From positions 248,001 to 312,000 of the forward strand of contig NZ_JAOSLC020000003.1 of the NCBI RefSeq assembly GCF_026191475.2: a DNA stretch of 64,000 nt, given 5' to 3'. Below, piece by piece: positions 26,609 through 37,121 of the stretch. The position numbers and the translations under genes are program-made. A model generated the notes under the pieces. The model was not told where the DNA came from. It worked only from the letters and a program-made list of their open reading frames with translations, and made no database searches. The first letter of the stretch is position 1. Every line of letters starts with the position of its first letter. The stretch comes from Polaribacter ponticola (GTDB taxonomy: Bacteria; Bacteroidota; Bacteroidia; Flavobacteriales; Flavobacteriaceae).

Positions 26609-29218
26609 TTATGAGCTTTCTACTAAATCAGATTGATTTCTAAATACTAATTTATCATCAAAAGAGTCTAATAAAATAATACTATCCGTTGTAATTTTAC
26701 CAGATAAAATCTCTTTAGAAAGTTGATTTAGTACTTCTTTTTGAATAACTCTTTTTACAGGTCTTGCACCAAACTCTGGCTGATATCCTTTTTTAGCTAA
26801 ATACTTTATAGCTTCATCTGTTGCATCTAAAGTAATTTCTTGTTTACTAATCATTTTCTTTAAGTGCTCTATCTGTAGTTTTACAATTTCAAAAATATTA
26901 GACTGATTTAAAGGTGTAAACATAATTACATCATCTATTCTATTTAAAAATTCTGGTCTTACAGATTGTTTTAACAAACTTAATACTTCAATTTTAGCTA
27001 ATTCGGTTACAGCTTCTAAGCCTGCTTTTGGATCACTAAATTTTTCTTGAATTATATGGCTTCCAATATTTGAAGTCATTATAATTATTGTGTTTTTAAA
27101 ATCTGCTACACGTCCTTTATTATCTGTCAATCTTCCTTCATCTAAAACTTGTAATAAAATATTAAAAGTATCTGGATGCGCTTTTTCAATTTCATCTAAC
27201 AATACAACAGAATAAGGTCTTCTTCTTACAGCTTCTGTTAATTGACCACCTTCATCATAACCAACATAACCTGGAGGTGCACCAACTAATCTACTTACAG
27301 CGTGTTTTTCTTGATATTCGCTCATATCAATTCTAGTCATTGCATTTTCATCATCAAATAAATATTCTGCTAATGCTTTAGCCAATTCTGTTTTTCCAAC
27401 ACCAGTTGTTCCTAAAAACAAGAAAGATCCAATTGGTTTATTTGGGTTTTGTAAACCTGCTCTAGAACGTCTAACAGCATCAGAAACAGCAACGATTGCT
27501 TCTTCTTGCCCAACAACTCTTTTGTGTAATTGATGTTCTAACTTTAAAAGTTTTTCTCGCTCAGATTGTATCATTTTAGTAACAGGAACACCTGTCCATT
27601 TTGCTACTACTTCTGCAATATCATCATAAGTAACTTCTTCTTTAATTAATGAACTTTCAGATTTGTTTGCTTCTAAAGTTTTTTGAAGGACTTCTAAATC
27701 TTCTTGGGCTTTTTTAATTTTACCATACCTTAATTCTGCAACTAACCCATAATTTCCTTCACGTTCTGCTTTTTCTGCTTCTAATTTAAAGTTTTCAATA
27801 GCTAATTTCGCATTTTGAATGTTATCTACTACTTCTTTTTCAGATTTCCATTTTGCATTAATTTCGTTTCTTTCTTCTTTTAAATTAGCTAAATCCGATC
27901 GTAAATATTTTAATTTAGTTTCATCTTTTTCACGTTTAATAGCTTCAATTTCAATCTCTAACTGCATTACTTTCCTGTCTAAAACATCTAATTCTTCTGG
28001 TTTAGAGTTTATTTCCATTCTAAGTTTAGAAGCAGCTTCATCCATTAAATCTATAGCTTTATCTGGTAGAAATCTATTTGTAATATAACGTTGAGATAAT
28101 TCTACAGCACCAATAATAGCTTCATCTTTAATTCGAACTTTATGATGAGTTTCATATTTTTCTTTTATTCCTCTTAAAATAGAAATAGCACTTTCTGTAT
28201 CTGGCTCATTAACTTGAACTTTTTGAAAACGTCTTTCTAATGCTTTATCTTTTTCAAAATATTTTTGATATTCATCTAAAGTCGTTGCTCCAATTGCACG
28301 TAATTCTCCACGAGCTAAAGCTGGCTTTAAAATGTTAGCAGCATCCATAGCTCCATTTCCTCCACCAGCACCAACTAGGGTGTGAATTTCATCAATAAAA
28401 AGTACAATATCTCCATTAGAGTTTGTTACTTCTTTTACTACAGCTTTTAAACGTTCTTCGAATTCTCCTTTATATTTAGCACCTGCAATTAAAGCTCCCA
28501 TATCTAAAGAAAAAATGAGTTTGTCTTTTAGGTTTTCTGGCACATCTCCATCTACAATTCTATGTGCTAAACCTTCTGCAATAGCAGTTTTACCTGTTCC
28601 TGGTTCACCAACTAATATTGGATTATTCTTTGTTCTACGTGATAAAATCTGTAATAATCTTCTAATTTCTTCATCTCTTCCAATAACAGGATCTAATTTG
28701 CCGTCTTCTGCTAATTTGTTTAAATTATTAGCAAATTTGTTTAACGAATTATAAGTTTCTTCTTGACTTTGAGAGGTTACTCTTTCTCCTTTCCTTAATT
28801 CCTCTATTGCAGATTTTAAATATTTTTCTGTAACTCCTTGATCTTTTAAAACTTGTGCAATATTACTTTTAGATTTAAAAATAGCTAAGATTAAATGTTC
28901 TATAGAAACATAGTCGTCCTTCATTTTTTTAGCAATAACAGAAGCTTCTGTTAATGTTTTACTAGCTTCTCTAGAAAGCATTAATTCTGCTCCAGAAACT
29001 TTTGGAAAATTATCTAATTGTTTATCTAAAATTTGTTCTATTATAGTATTGTTTATATTTAATTTCTTTAATATAAAAGGCAAAACATTTTCATCAACTT
29101 GTGATAAGGCTTTAAAAATATGCTCATTTTCTATTTGATTATGACCAAAACCTTGCGCAATTTGTTGCGCCATTTGTATGGTCTCTTGCGATTTTGTAGT
29201 ATAATTATTAAAGTTCAT
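26609..29218 (-). CDS. clpB: ATP-dependent disaggregase ClpB
   Basis: An 869-residue Hsp100 chaperone. Domains in order: Clp N-domain repeat (1-145, [18 protein letters not shown]), AAA1 with Walker A GEPGTGKT and Walker B FIDEIHTL, the coiled-coil middle domain (about 400-530), AAA2 with GTTGVGKT and [11 protein letters not shown], and a C-terminal small domain. It rescues aggregated proteins with DnaK. The start is placed at 29218; an upstream ATG at 29269 would add 17 residues that do not belong to the family. It is a single-gene unit with a good terminator. Confidence 0.96.
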   Translation of the reverse strand: MNFNNYTTKSQETIQMAQQIAQGFGHNQIENEHIFKALSQVDENVLPFILKKLNINNTIIEQILDKQLDNFPKVSGAELMLSREASKTLTEASVIAKKMKDDYVSIEHLILAIFKSKSNIAQVLKDQGVTEKYLKSAIEELRKGERVTSQSQEETYNSLNKFANNLNKLAEDGKLDPVIGRDEEIRRLLQILSRRTKNNPILVGEPGTGKTAIAEGLAHRIVDGDVPENLKDKLIFSLDMGALIAGAKYKGEFEERLKAVVKEVTNSNGDIVLFIDEIHTLVGAGGGNGAMDAANILKPALARGELRAIGATTLDEYQKYFEKDKALERRFQKVQVNEPDTESAISILRGIKEKYETHHKVRIKDEAIIGAVELSQRYITNRFLPDKAIDLMDEAASKLRMEINSKPEELDVLDRKVMQLEIEIEAIKREKDETKLKYLRSDLANLKEERNEINAKWKSEKEVVDNIQNAKLAIENFKLEAEKAEREGNYGLVAELRYGKIKKAQEDLEVLQKTLEANKSESSLIKEEVTYDDIAEVVAKWTGVPVTKMIQSEREKLLKLEHQLHKRVVGQEEAIVAVSDAVRRSRAGLQNPNKPIGSFLFLGTTGVGKTELAKALAEYLFDDENAMTRIDMSEYQEKHAVSRLVGAPPGYVGYDEGGQLTEAVRRRPYSVVLLDEIEKAHPDTFNILLQVLDEGRLTDNKGRVADFKNTIIIMTSNIGSHIIQEKFSDPKAGLEAVTELAKIEVLSLLKQSVRPEFLNRIDDVIMFTPLNQSNIFEIVKLQIEHLKKMISKQEITLDATDEAIKYLAKKGYQPEFGARPVKRVIQKEVLNQLSKEILSGKITTDSIILLDSFDDKLVFRNQSDLVESS

Positions 29219-29351
29219 TTTTCTTTTTTTTAACAAATGGATAATCTCATCTGTTCTGTTTACGATCAAATAAAGTCAATTATAGTACCAATTGATTTTT
29301 AATGTGTAAACAAGTCAAATTGTCTTATTTAATCGTATTTACACTGCCTTT

Positions 29352-29378
29352 TTGACTGATGAAAGTTTCTTATATTTA
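29352..29378 (+). promoter_or_regulatory. Promoter for the ytxJ-like gene
   Basis: TTG (29352-29354), a 16-bp spacer and TATATTTA (29371-29378), one base off consensus. Transcription would begin near 29385, which supports the ATG at 29403 as start. Confidence 0.45.
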
Positions 29379-29402
29379 CATCGACAAAGAATAAAAAACA
29401 AC

Positions 29403-29795
29403 ATGGGCGTATTAAACAACATATTTGGAAGCAAGGAACCTAAAAAAGAGAAAGTATCTTACTTAAAATGGATACCTTTAACATCAATAGAAGAATTAAC
29501 TACAATAAAAGAACAATCTAACTCAGAAGTAATATTAATTTTTAAGCACTCTACAAGATGTGGTATTAGTAGAATGGTTATAAAACAATTTGAAGCTTTG
29601 TTTAAAGAGGAACATCAACATTTAAAAATCTTTTATTTAGACCTCTTAAATTATAGAAATGTTTCTGATGAAGTAGGATATTCTTTTCAAGTTATGCATC
29701 AATCTCCACAGTTATTAGCTGTTAAAAATGGAGTTTCAATCTATAATGCGTCACATTATGACATAACTCAAGTAGATTTATCAAGATTTATGTAG
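29403..29795 (+). CDS. ytxJ: Bacillithiol system redox-active protein YtxJ family
   Basis: 130 residues starting MGVLNNIFGSKEPKKEK. A thioredoxin-like fold is suggested by EVILIFKHSTRCGISRM, where a single Cys sits in the redox position (TRCGIS, monothiol type), followed by LKIFYLDLLNYRNVSDEV and the cis-Pro region HQSPQLLAVKNG. YtxJ proteins are proposed bacilliredoxins, reversing bacillithiol mixed disulfides in the cytosol; Bacteroidota make bacillithiol. The start at 29403 is chosen because the longer version overlaps the promoter. It is a single-gene unit. Confidence 0.85.
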   Translation: MGVLNNIFGSKEPKKEKVSYLKWIPLTSIEELTTIKEQSNSEVILIFKHSTRCGISRMVIKQFEALFKEEHQHLKIFYLDLLNYRNVSDEVGYSFQVMHQSPQLLAVKNGVSIYNASHYDITQVDLSRFM

Positions 29796-29802
29796 TTTAA
29801 AT

Positions 29803-29834
29803 TTGTGTTAAACATTAATTAAGTCTTATTTTTG
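29803..29834 (+). promoter_or_regulatory. Promoter for the SF2 helicase gene
   Basis: TTG (29803-29805), a 21-bp spacer and TATTTTTG (29827-29834). The start site near 29841 leaves a short leader to the TTG start codon at 29855. Confidence 0.5.
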
Positions 29835-29854
29835 TAGCTCAAATTTATATTCCT

Positions 29855-31404
29855 TTGGCAGAATTAGACACTTCAATAAAAAAAGTAGGTAAAGAATTAT
29901 ACGGATATCAAAAAGATGCATTGCAAGAAATCTTTAGAAGATTTGAAGATGCGCCTCAAGATTATCACCTTTTATACCAGTTACCTACAGGTGGTGGAAA
30001 AACCGTAATTTTTTCTGAAATTGTTAGACGTTATTTAGAAACTTTTAAAAAGAAAGTTTTGGTTTTAACTCATAGGATTGAGTTAAGCAAACAAACTTCT
30101 AAAATGTTGAATGAGTTTGGTGTTAAAAACAAAATTATAAATAGTACCGCAAAATTAGACGATCAAGATGAATATAGTTGCTTCGTAGCAATGGTTGAAA
30201 CTTTAAAAAATCGTTTAAATGATGAAAAACTTGATATTTCTGATATAGGTTTAGTAATTGTGGATGAGGCTCACTATAACTCTTTTACTAAAATATTTAA
30301 ATTTTTTGATAAATCTTTTATTTTAGGTGTTACGGCAACTCCTTTGAGTTCTAACGTAAAGTTACCAATGTATGAGAATTATCAAGAACTATTTGTTGGT
30401 GAAACTATACAACATTTAATAGATAATCATTATTTATCTACAGCTAATTTATATTCTTATAATGTTGGGTTAACTTCTTTAGAGGTTGGAGCTAACGGAG
30501 ATTATACCGTTAAGTCTTCTGAAGATTTGTATACTAATACAGATATGCTTTCTAAATTAGTTTCTGCTTATGAAGAAACTGCAAAAGGAAAAAAACGTTA
30601 ATTTTTAATAACGGAATTAATACTTCAATACAAGTATATCATGCTTTTAAAAAAGCAGGTTATCCAATTGCTCATTTAGATAATACTAACACTAAAAAAG
30701 AACGTGATTTTATATTAAAATGGTTTCACAAAACACCTAATGCTATTATTACTTCTGTTAGTATTTTAACAACAGGTTTCGATGAACCTAGTATTGAAGC
30801 AATTATTTTAAACAGAGCAACAAAATCTTTAACATTATACTATCAAATGATAGGTCGTGGTTCTCGTATTCATAATAATACAGATACTTTTGATGTGATA
30901 GATTTAGGAAACAATTTCCATAGATTTGGACCTTGGGGAGCAGATTTAGATTGGCAAAAAATGTTTAGAGCTCCAGATTATTATTTAAATGCTATTCTTT
31001 CTGATGAAGAAATAGAGAGTACATTTAGATATGAATTACCAGCGGATGTTAAAAAAGAGTTTGCAAAATCTAAAGATACTTATTTCGATATGAAAAAGGT
31101 ATATATAGATACAATTAGGCAAGGTGAGTCTTCTAAAAGGGTTTTAGAAAAATCTATTGAACACCATGCAATAATGTGCATAGAAAACAGTGAAGACGTC
31201 TTTGATGCTTTAATATTAGCAAAGAAACTAGGCGAGGAGATAGATGATAGAATTAATAGATATGCAAAGTGTATTTCTAAAAGCACACATAACTTTGTAA
31301 CTTGGCTAAAAGATGATTATCGTAAAAAACTAAATGCTTTTTTACGTACAAATTTCGACGAAATTTATGAAGAAATTTTTGGTCATCCACCAATTGAAGA
31401 ATAA
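29855..31404 (+). CDS. SF2 DEAD/DEAH-box helicase, RadD-like, frameshifted at an A7 run
   Basis: About 516 residues after repair. Motif I is PTGGGKTVIF, motif II is VDEAHYNS (DEAH type), motif III is GVTATPLS. Frame is lost at the A7 run 30589-30595; one added A gives K-G-K-K-T-L-I-F-N-N-G. Then follow motif V (TTGFDEPSIEAI) and motif VI (QMIGRGSRI). A C-terminal region of about 190 residues, without known motif, is helical and charged. The start codon is TTG: the frame has a stop at 29816-29818 and no ATG. RadD-type helicases act in DNA repair; assignment to that subgroup is tentative. Confidence 0.82.
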
Positions 31405-31421
31405 TATTTTATTTTTACTTT

Positions 31422-31453
31422 AAAACGCTCGCAAATTAATTTGCGAGCGTTTT
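31422..31453. terminator. Bidirectional terminator, perfect palindrome
   Basis: A 32-base perfect palindrome with a GC-rich core (CGCTCGC / GCGAGCG) and A4/T4 ends, between the helicase gene and the convergent DUF5694 gene. Confidence 0.9.
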
Positions 31454-31477
31454 CTGTTTTAAATCATTATAGAAAGT

Positions 31478-32428
31478 TTAATACTCATTCATTAATATCA
31501 CTTTTAAACTAGGGTAGTTTTCTTTAAATTCTTTTTCTAAACCTATTACATGGGCAGCCCCAATTATTACAACATTTCTATGCTTTTTAGAATTAACAAT
31601 ATGTTGAGCTATATTTTTAGTAATTCTCATATTTCTTTCATCAAAATACTTCTTTCCATCATTACAACCTTTCGTTTTTTTAACAACATAAGAAAATGAA
31701 GCCATATCATGTAGTTGTTGTAAAGATTTTCTTTTATTTGTATGTTTCCCTAAACCTCTAAAAATTGCAGGAAATATAGCTCCATTATAGTTTTTCTTAT
31801 ACAATTTAGAGTTTGCTAAGTTATTTCCATTTTTAGTTCCTTCTTTTCTACATTTATCCCAAGCATTATGATATTCTTTATTTGTTTGCTGATCGTCTAT
31901 ATTAATAACTCTTTTATGATTCATAAACAAGGCTAATTTATAAGTTAAATCTCCATCCTCATGTCTCGTTGCTTTTTTAGCTCCTTTAATTCCATGTTTT
32001 TTAAGATAAGAATACAGTTCAAAATTCCCATTATCTCTTTTATATATAAATGATTTTATTAAATATTTTAAATCTTCATCATTCATGTCTTTAAAATGTT
32101 TATTAATAATTCTATTAAATTTAGATTCATTAAAATTAAAACTATTTTGTAATGAACTAGACTTCTTATAAAAATTTTGATACCCTTTAGACCAACCATT
32201 TTTTAAATATTCCCAAGAAATCGAATCTTTTGCCATTGGAGCTTCTACAAATATTGCTTCTGGTTTATAATTCTTAGCAAACCTTAACATTGGTTTGTAA
32301 CTGTTTTTCACAATTTTTGGCACCGTATGCATTGTACCAATAATTAAAACTTCTTGCTGTTTATTTTGTGCTGATAAGATAAAAATTGATAAAAATAATG
32401 CTGTAATTAAAGTGATTTGAGATTTCAT
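31478..32428 (-). CDS. DUF5694 domain-containing secreted protein (TraB/ChaN-like)
   Basis: 316 residues with an N-terminal signal peptide (LITALFLSIFILSAQ). The family pattern is visible as LIIGTMHTVPK near residue 28, IFVEAPMAKDS, the central NIDDQQTNKEY, and the C-terminal DERNMRITKNI and VVIIGAAHVIGLEKEF. The GTxH...ERN...GxxH arrangement resembles TraB/GumN-type proteins, proposed metal-dependent peptidases (inference). It is a single gene with terminators on both sides of its strand neighbours. Confidence 0.8.
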   Translation of the reverse strand: MKSQITLITALFLSIFILSAQNKQQEVLIIGTMHTVPKIVKNSYKPMLRFAKNYKPEAIFVEAPMAKDSISWEYLKNGWSKGYQNFYKKSSSLQNSFNFNESKFNRIINKHFKDMNDEDLKYLIKSFIYKRDNGNFELYSYLKKHGIKGAKKATRHEDGDLTYKLALFMNHKRVINIDDQQTNKEYHNAWDKCRKEGTKNGNNLANSKLYKKNYNGAIFPAIFRGLGKHTNKRKSLQQLHDMASFSYVVKKTKGCNDGKKYFDERNMRITKNIAQHIVNSKKHRNVVIIGAAHVIGLEKEFKENYPSLKVILMNEY

Positions 32429-32521
32429 AATGATCTATTTTTTGATTAAACTTTCTGAGACAAAGTTAGAAAGTAATCAGTATTAAAATCAATATACAAA
32501 GGTGTTTGGGGTAAAATACAG

Positions 32522-33318
32522 CTATTCTGTGGCAGAATTCAAAATAATTTTCACGTTATTTTGATAGGTTCTAGAAACTGGCACTTCTATGTGGTGAAAT
32601 AAAATTACAAAAAGTTTACTATTCTCTGTTTTCCATTGTAAAAAGTGATATGGATTAATAATATGTGAACGATGAGTTCTTAAAAATTCTGGAAATTCAT
32701 CAGCAATAACAGATAACTTATTTCTAATTAAACTTTTTTTAATTTCATTATTAGAAACATAAAAAACTTCTATATAATTATCTGAAGATTGAATACAGAT
32801 AATATCATTTAAAAACAATCGTAAACCTTCATAATTACCTTCTCCTTTAATTTCAATTTTCTGTGCCTCAGTTTTTTTATTAGCATATTTACCAAAAGCA
32901 AATCGACCAAAAATAATAATTGGCAAAATAGTTAGTAAAGCTGGTAAGAAAATATTCTGTAACATATACCAGAATTCATAAGGATTTCTATCATTAGCCA
33001 TAATTACATGTAAATAATAAATACGCGCAATAGCAATTGAGCAAAATGAAAATATAAAAAGGAATAGAGCCTCACTTTTTAAAAACCATTTACCATCATT
33101 TCTTTTAAGAAGTATATATTGAATTGGTAAAAATAATAAGTAACAAAAACCACCTATAAGTCCATAACCAATTAAAAACAATGGTTTTTGATTATTGTTT
33201 AATGTATTAACATCTAAAGGTTCCGTAAAAAAAGAAATATAAATATCCAAATAACTAAGCTTAATGCTATTAATAAATGATGCTTAATAGAAGGGTCAAA
33301 AGGATATTTCTTATTCAA
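32522..33318 (-). CDS. LytTR-domain transcription regulator with membrane sensor, frameshifted at an A7 run
   Basis: About 265 residues after repair. Reading starts at a TTG at 33318 (LNKKYPFDPSIKHHLLIA); no ATG is available in that frame. At the A7 run 33237-33243 one base is missing; restoring it gives W-I-F-I-F-L-F-F-T-E-P-L. Four membrane helices follow to about residue 145. The C-terminal 105 residues are a LytTR DNA-binding domain (ICIQSSDNYIEVFY, FLRTHRSHIINP, ILFHHIEVPVSRTY). The regulator thus combines a membrane domain with DNA binding and needs no kinase. Function unknown; it is divergent from an EamA exporter gene. Confidence 0.85.
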
Positions 33319-33391
33319 TTATTAAAGTTTATATAAGTTCAATTCCAAATATAAACAAATATAAATGACTTAAAACGGAAAATATAAATGG

Positions 33392-33399
33392 TACTTTTG
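33392..33399 (+). promoter_or_regulatory. -7 element for the EamA gene
   Basis: TACTTTTG matches TAnnTTTG. The start site near 33406 lies 12 bases before the TTG start codon. Confidence 0.5.
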
Positions 33400-33417
33400 C
33401 TGTAAATTATAGATAAA

Positions 33418-34304
33418 TTGAAAAACTCTAAAGCACTAATTATTTTATCCTTTATAGCTATTTATGTTATTTGGGGATCTACTTATCTTTTTAATAAGGT
33501 TGCTGTTACAGAATTACCTCCATTTTTTTTAGCTTCTATTCGCTTTTTTATAGCTGGTGTAATAATGATTTTCATAGCTTTTCTTTTAAAGCAAAATTTA
33601 AAAATTTCTCGAAAGCAATTTTTAAATTCTGCTATAGCATCATTCTTTTTTTAGTCTATGGTAATGGTGTTTTTGTTTGGGCTTTAAAATTTGTAGATAG
33701 TGGTTTTGGAGCGTTAATAGCTTCTACTCAACCATTATTTGTTTTGTTTTTATTAAGATTGATAGATAGAAAACTGTTACAAAGAAAATCTCTAATTGGT
33801 GTAGCTTTAGGTATGATTGGTATGTATTTACTTGTAAGTCAGCAAGAATTAACTACTTCAGAAGGTAGTTTATTAGGGGTTTTTATGATTTTAACTTGCG
33901 TTTTAAGCTGGAGTTATGGAAGTGTTTTTGTGTCTAAAGCAGATTTGCCAAAGAGTTTTCTAGTTACAACTGGTTATCAAATGCTAGTAGCTGGTTTAGT
34001 ACTTTCTATTGCTAGTATTAGTTTTAATGAAACCTGGTCTTCTCCTTTAAGTTGGAGTTATAATGTTCAAATTTCTATGTTTTTACTAATTACTTTTGGA
34101 GGTATTGTTGCTTTTACTGCTTTTAATTATCTACTAAAAGTAGTTTCTCCAGAAAAAGTATCTACTTCTGCTTATGTAAATCCGGTAATTGCATTAATTA
34201 TGGGGTGGTATTTTTTAGATGAAAACCTAACATTACAATCTATAATTGCCTCTTTTATTTTATTAACGGGAGTATATTTTATAACTTCAAGAAAAAGAAA
34301 ATAA
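33418..34304 (+). CDS. EamA/DMT family exporter, frameshifted at a T7 run
   Basis: About 295 residues with ten predicted helices in two EamA repeats. The first repeat begins LIILSFIAIYVIWGSTYLFN and contains PPFFLASIRFFIAG, the second SPEKVSTSAYVNPVIALIMG. Frame is lost at the T7 run 33646-33652; one added T gives S-F-F-F-L-V-Y-G-N-G-V-F-V-W. The start codon is TTG at 33418. Members export amino acids or other metabolites; RhaT/PecM-type resemblance does not fix the substrate. A -7 element lies just upstream. Confidence 0.87.
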
Positions 34305-34355
34305 GCCGTTTTATTGTAATTATTAAGTTCATTGTAGCTATTATTAATAGAAATA

Positions 34356-34383
34356 TGAAAGGAAAAATATATTTTTCCTTTCA
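34356..34383. terminator. Palindromic terminator-like hairpin
   Basis: TGAAAGGAAAAATA (34356-34369) is followed directly by its exact reverse complement, 28 bases in all. It lies about 50 bases after the EamA stop. Confidence 0.65.
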
Positions 34384-34494
34384 ATTCAACTAGTATTTAC
34401 TACCATTCACGTACTATATCTAGTATTTTATCAAAAAAATTTATTAACAAGTTATAAACATTTGTATATTTATCAAAAATTAAAATAATTAGAT

Positions 34495-34698
34495 ATGAAT
34501 AATACATTATTAACTACAAATGAAAAATCTGTTTTATCAGCTTTAAATAAAGAACATTTAACTAGTTTTCAAATTTTAAATAAAGTAGAAAATATTTCTA
34601 TGATTTTATCTTTATATACAATAATTGATAAACTTAAAATTAAAGGTGCTTTAAAAAGCTATATGAAAGAAAATAAAAAATACCATTACGCTGCATAA
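34495..34698 (+). CDS. Small winged-helix-like protein
   Basis: 67 residues (NEKSVLSALNKEHLTSFQIL near the start, then YTIIDKLKIKGALKSYM and a tyrosine-rich end). The order helix, helix, recognition helix, then a wing-like KGALKSYMKENKKYHY resembles PadR or MarR-type winged helices reduced to the DNA-binding part. No dimerisation domain is visible. It stands alone with a terminator downstream. Function is inferred only from the fold pattern. Confidence 0.6.
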   Translation: MNNTLLTTNEKSVLSALNKEHLTSFQILNKVENISMILSLYTIIDKLKIKGALKSYMKENKKYHYAA

Positions 34699-34720
34699 TT
34701 AAGCAAAGTAATATTTATAT

Positions 34721-34765
34721 AAAACAAAAGGTTGTAACATTAAAAAGTTACAACCTTTTGTTTTT
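34721..34765. terminator. Bidirectional terminator
   Basis: An 18-bp stem (34721-34738 with 34747-34764) with GTTGTAAC/GTTACAAC core and A/T tracts, between convergent genes. Confidence 0.88.
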
Positions 34766-34767
34766 AT

Positions 34768-35667
34768 TTAAGAAAAAAGGATTAAGAATACTCCTAACAT
34801 TATGCCTATAAGAGGAACTAACTTTTTTCTTTTATTCTTTTCTTTAAAAATAAGCCCTCCAATTACTACAGCAATTATTATTTGGCTTCTTTTAATAGCA
34901 GACAAAAGCATTATAAGGGCATCAGGATCTTGTAAAGCTTTAAAATAAAAATAATCTGCAGTTTGTAATAAAATTCCAACAGCAGGAATAGACCATCTCC
35001 ATTTAAAAGCTTTTCTTTTTTCTCAATAAGGAAACCACGTAATTCCTAGAATGATTAATAAAATGATTATTGTATAAAAACAAAACCAAAATTGTAATGT
35101 TTGTGGGTTTAATGTTATATTCTGAATTAGAAATTTATCGTATAAACCACTAGATGCACCTAAAAATGTAGCTCCAATAATAGCAAATATCCATTTATTT
35201 CTTTTAAAAATGATTCCTTCTTTTTTTCCAATTCTAGAATATAATAATACTGAAATAATTATTAGAAAAAAACCAATCCATTGTAAAGAAGTAGGTTTCT
35301 CTTGATAAATAAAAATTGCTCCAATAAATGTAAAGAATGGTCCAGCAGAACGTATAGGAGTAACAATAGTTATGGGCAAATGTTTTAATGCTTGATAAGC
35401 CAATACCCAAGAAGAAGCCATAATAGCAGATTTAATTAGAATAAAACCATGTATTTTCCAAGAAATAGAGGTTATATAAAACCCTATTTTATGCATATAT
35501 TCAGGATAAAATAAAGAGCCAAAATAGAATGGAAGAATTAATAAAAAACCTGCAGAAATTGTACCTAAAAGAACAGGAAAAACCTCGTTGCCTTGTACAG
35601 CATGTTTTTTACATAAATTGTGTAATCCTAAAAATAAAGCAGCTAAAAGTCCTAAATACATCCACAT
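34768..35667 (-). pseudogene. EamA-family transporter with in-frame TGA as read
   Basis: The 299-residue frame from 35667 to 34768 encodes ten hydrophobic helices in two EamA-like halves (LGLLAALFLGLHNLCKKHAV at the start, ITIVTPIRSAGPFFTFIGA in the first half). A single TGA at 35023-35025 interrupts it after WFPY; the frame continues EKRKAFKWRWSIPAVGILL and ends PLIGIMLGVFLILFS. TGA is used as a normal terminal stop elsewhere in the window, so recoding is unlikely. The break is either a one-base error or a recent nonsense mutation that would remove about the last three helices. Confidence 0.82.
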
Positions 35668-35755
35668 AATGCGCGCGAAGATACTAGAATGATATAAAAT
35701 ATTTAATTAAATAAACAAGAATTCAAATTGATGATATTCCTTAAGAAAGTGTACC

Positions 35756-35763
35756 TATCTTTG
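35756..35763 (+). promoter_or_regulatory. -7 element for the DEAD-box operon
   Basis: TATCTTTG matches TAnnTTTG. Transcription would start near 35770, 9 bases before the ATG at 35779, and excludes the more upstream ATG at 35728. Confidence 0.55.
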
Positions 35764-35778
35764 CAAAAAACATATTTG

Positions 35779-37119
35779 ATGTCGAAAACATTTTCTGAAT
35801 TAGGAATTCACAAAGATTTAGAAACACAATTAGCTGAATTGGATATTAGAATACCAACTGCTGTTCAAGAAAAAACCATTCCTTTTATCTTACATAAAAA
35901 GAAAGATTTGGTAGTTTTGGCAAAAACAGGAACTGGTAAAACAGCTGCTTTTGGATTGCCTTTGTTGCAAAAAATTAAATTTGATCTAAAACAAATTCAA
36001 ATTTTAATTTTAGCACCTACAAGAGAATTAGGAAATCAAATTTTTGAAAATTTACATTCATTTTCCACAGAACTACTAAAAGAAAAGATTATTTCTATTT
36101 GTGGTGGTACACCTATAAAACCTCAAATTGAAGCTATTAAAAATCAGCCTAGTATTGTAATTGCTACTCCTGGTCGTTTAGTCGATTTAATGAAAAGACA
36201 AGCTATAGATATAACAAAAATAACTTACTTAGTTTTAGATGAAGCAGATGAAATGGTTAGTGCTTTAAAAGAGGAAGTAGATACAATAATTAAAGAAATA
36301 CCTAAAAATAGAAGAACTTTGCTGTTTACAGCTACTATGCCTGGTTATATAAAACAATTGGTACAAAATTATATGTCTAAACATGTAGAGCATATAGAAA
36401 CCGATATGGATTCTTTAGGACATAAAGGAATAGACCATCAATATGTTGTTGTAGAACCAATTGAAAAATTGAATGTTTTAATGCATTTTTTATCTACTAA
36501 AGATGGAGTACGAGGTATTATTTTTTGTAAAACAAAAGCAGCAGTAAATAAATTAGCTAAAAACTTAGCAATTAACAAATTTTCTTCAGGTGCAATTCAT
36601 GGTAGTTTATCTCAAGGAATTAGAGATCGTGTAATGGGGCAATTTAGAGATGGTAATATAGATATACTTGTAGCTACAGATTTAGCTGCCCGTGGTATAG
36701 ATGTTAAAGAAGTTTCTTATGTTGTTAATTATCATTTACCAGATAGATATGATACTTATGTTCATAGAAGTGGACGTACGGCTAGAGCAGGAGCTACAGG
36801 TCTTTCTTTAAGCGTAATACAACCAGAAGAATTAGAAGAAATTCCAGAATTTGAAGAAGATTTAGGATTAGTTTTTAAAGCATATAAAAAAGCTGATGCA
36901 CAAAGTATTGAGGATAACAATACAGTTTTATGGGCTAAAAAAGTGTTTAAAACAAAACCTAATCGTAGTATTTCAGAAAATTTAAAAGCAGAAATTAAAA
37001 CCATTTTTCATCATCTAACAAAAGAAGAATTAGTAGATAAAATTTTAGCAGATTACCTTGCTAAAAATTCATCAGTTAAAAAAACAAAAACTACTTCTAA
37101 TAAGAAGAAAAGAAATTAA
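35779..37119 (+). CDS. DEAD-box RNA helicase, CshA/DeaD-like
   Basis: 446 residues. Motifs: Q (DIRIPTAVQEKTIP), I (AKTGTGKTAAFG), Ia (PTRELGNQ), Ib (TPGRLVDL), II (DEADEM), III (TAT in place of SAT), V ([10 protein letters not shown]), VI (HRSGRTARAG). The C-terminal 90 residues are a linker ending in a lysine/threonine-rich tail (KKTKTTSNKKKRN), suited to RNA binding. It is the first gene of a tight three-gene operon with another DEAD-box helicase and an SDR-like protein. Likely role: RNA structure remodelling in ribosome assembly or cold growth. Confidence 0.93.
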   Translation: MSKTFSELGIHKDLETQLAELDIRIPTAVQEKTIPFILHKKKDLVVLAKTGTGKTAAFGLPLLQKIKFDLKQIQILILAPTRELGNQIFENLHSFSTELLKEKIISICGGTPIKPQIEAIKNQPSIVIATPGRLVDLMKRQAIDITKITYLVLDEADEMVSALKEEVDTIIKEIPKNRRTLLFTATMPGYIKQLVQNYMSKHVEHIETDMDSLGHKGIDHQYVVVEPIEKLNVLMHFLSTKDGVRGIIFCKTKAAVNKLAKNLAINKFSSGAIHGSLSQGIRDRVMGQFRDGNIDILVATDLAARGIDVKEVSYVVNYHLPDRYDTYVHRSGRTARAGATGLSLSVIQPEELEEIPEFEEDLGLVFKAYKKADAQSIEDNNTVLWAKKVFKTKPNRSISENLKAEIKTIFHHLTKEELVDKILADYLAKNSSVKKTKTTSNKKKRN

Positions 37120-37121
37120 AG

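Noticed and set aside
35023..35025. TGA recoding as an amino acid codon
   Set aside because: TGA ends normal genes in the window (13541-13543, 52209-52211), and only one gene would need it.
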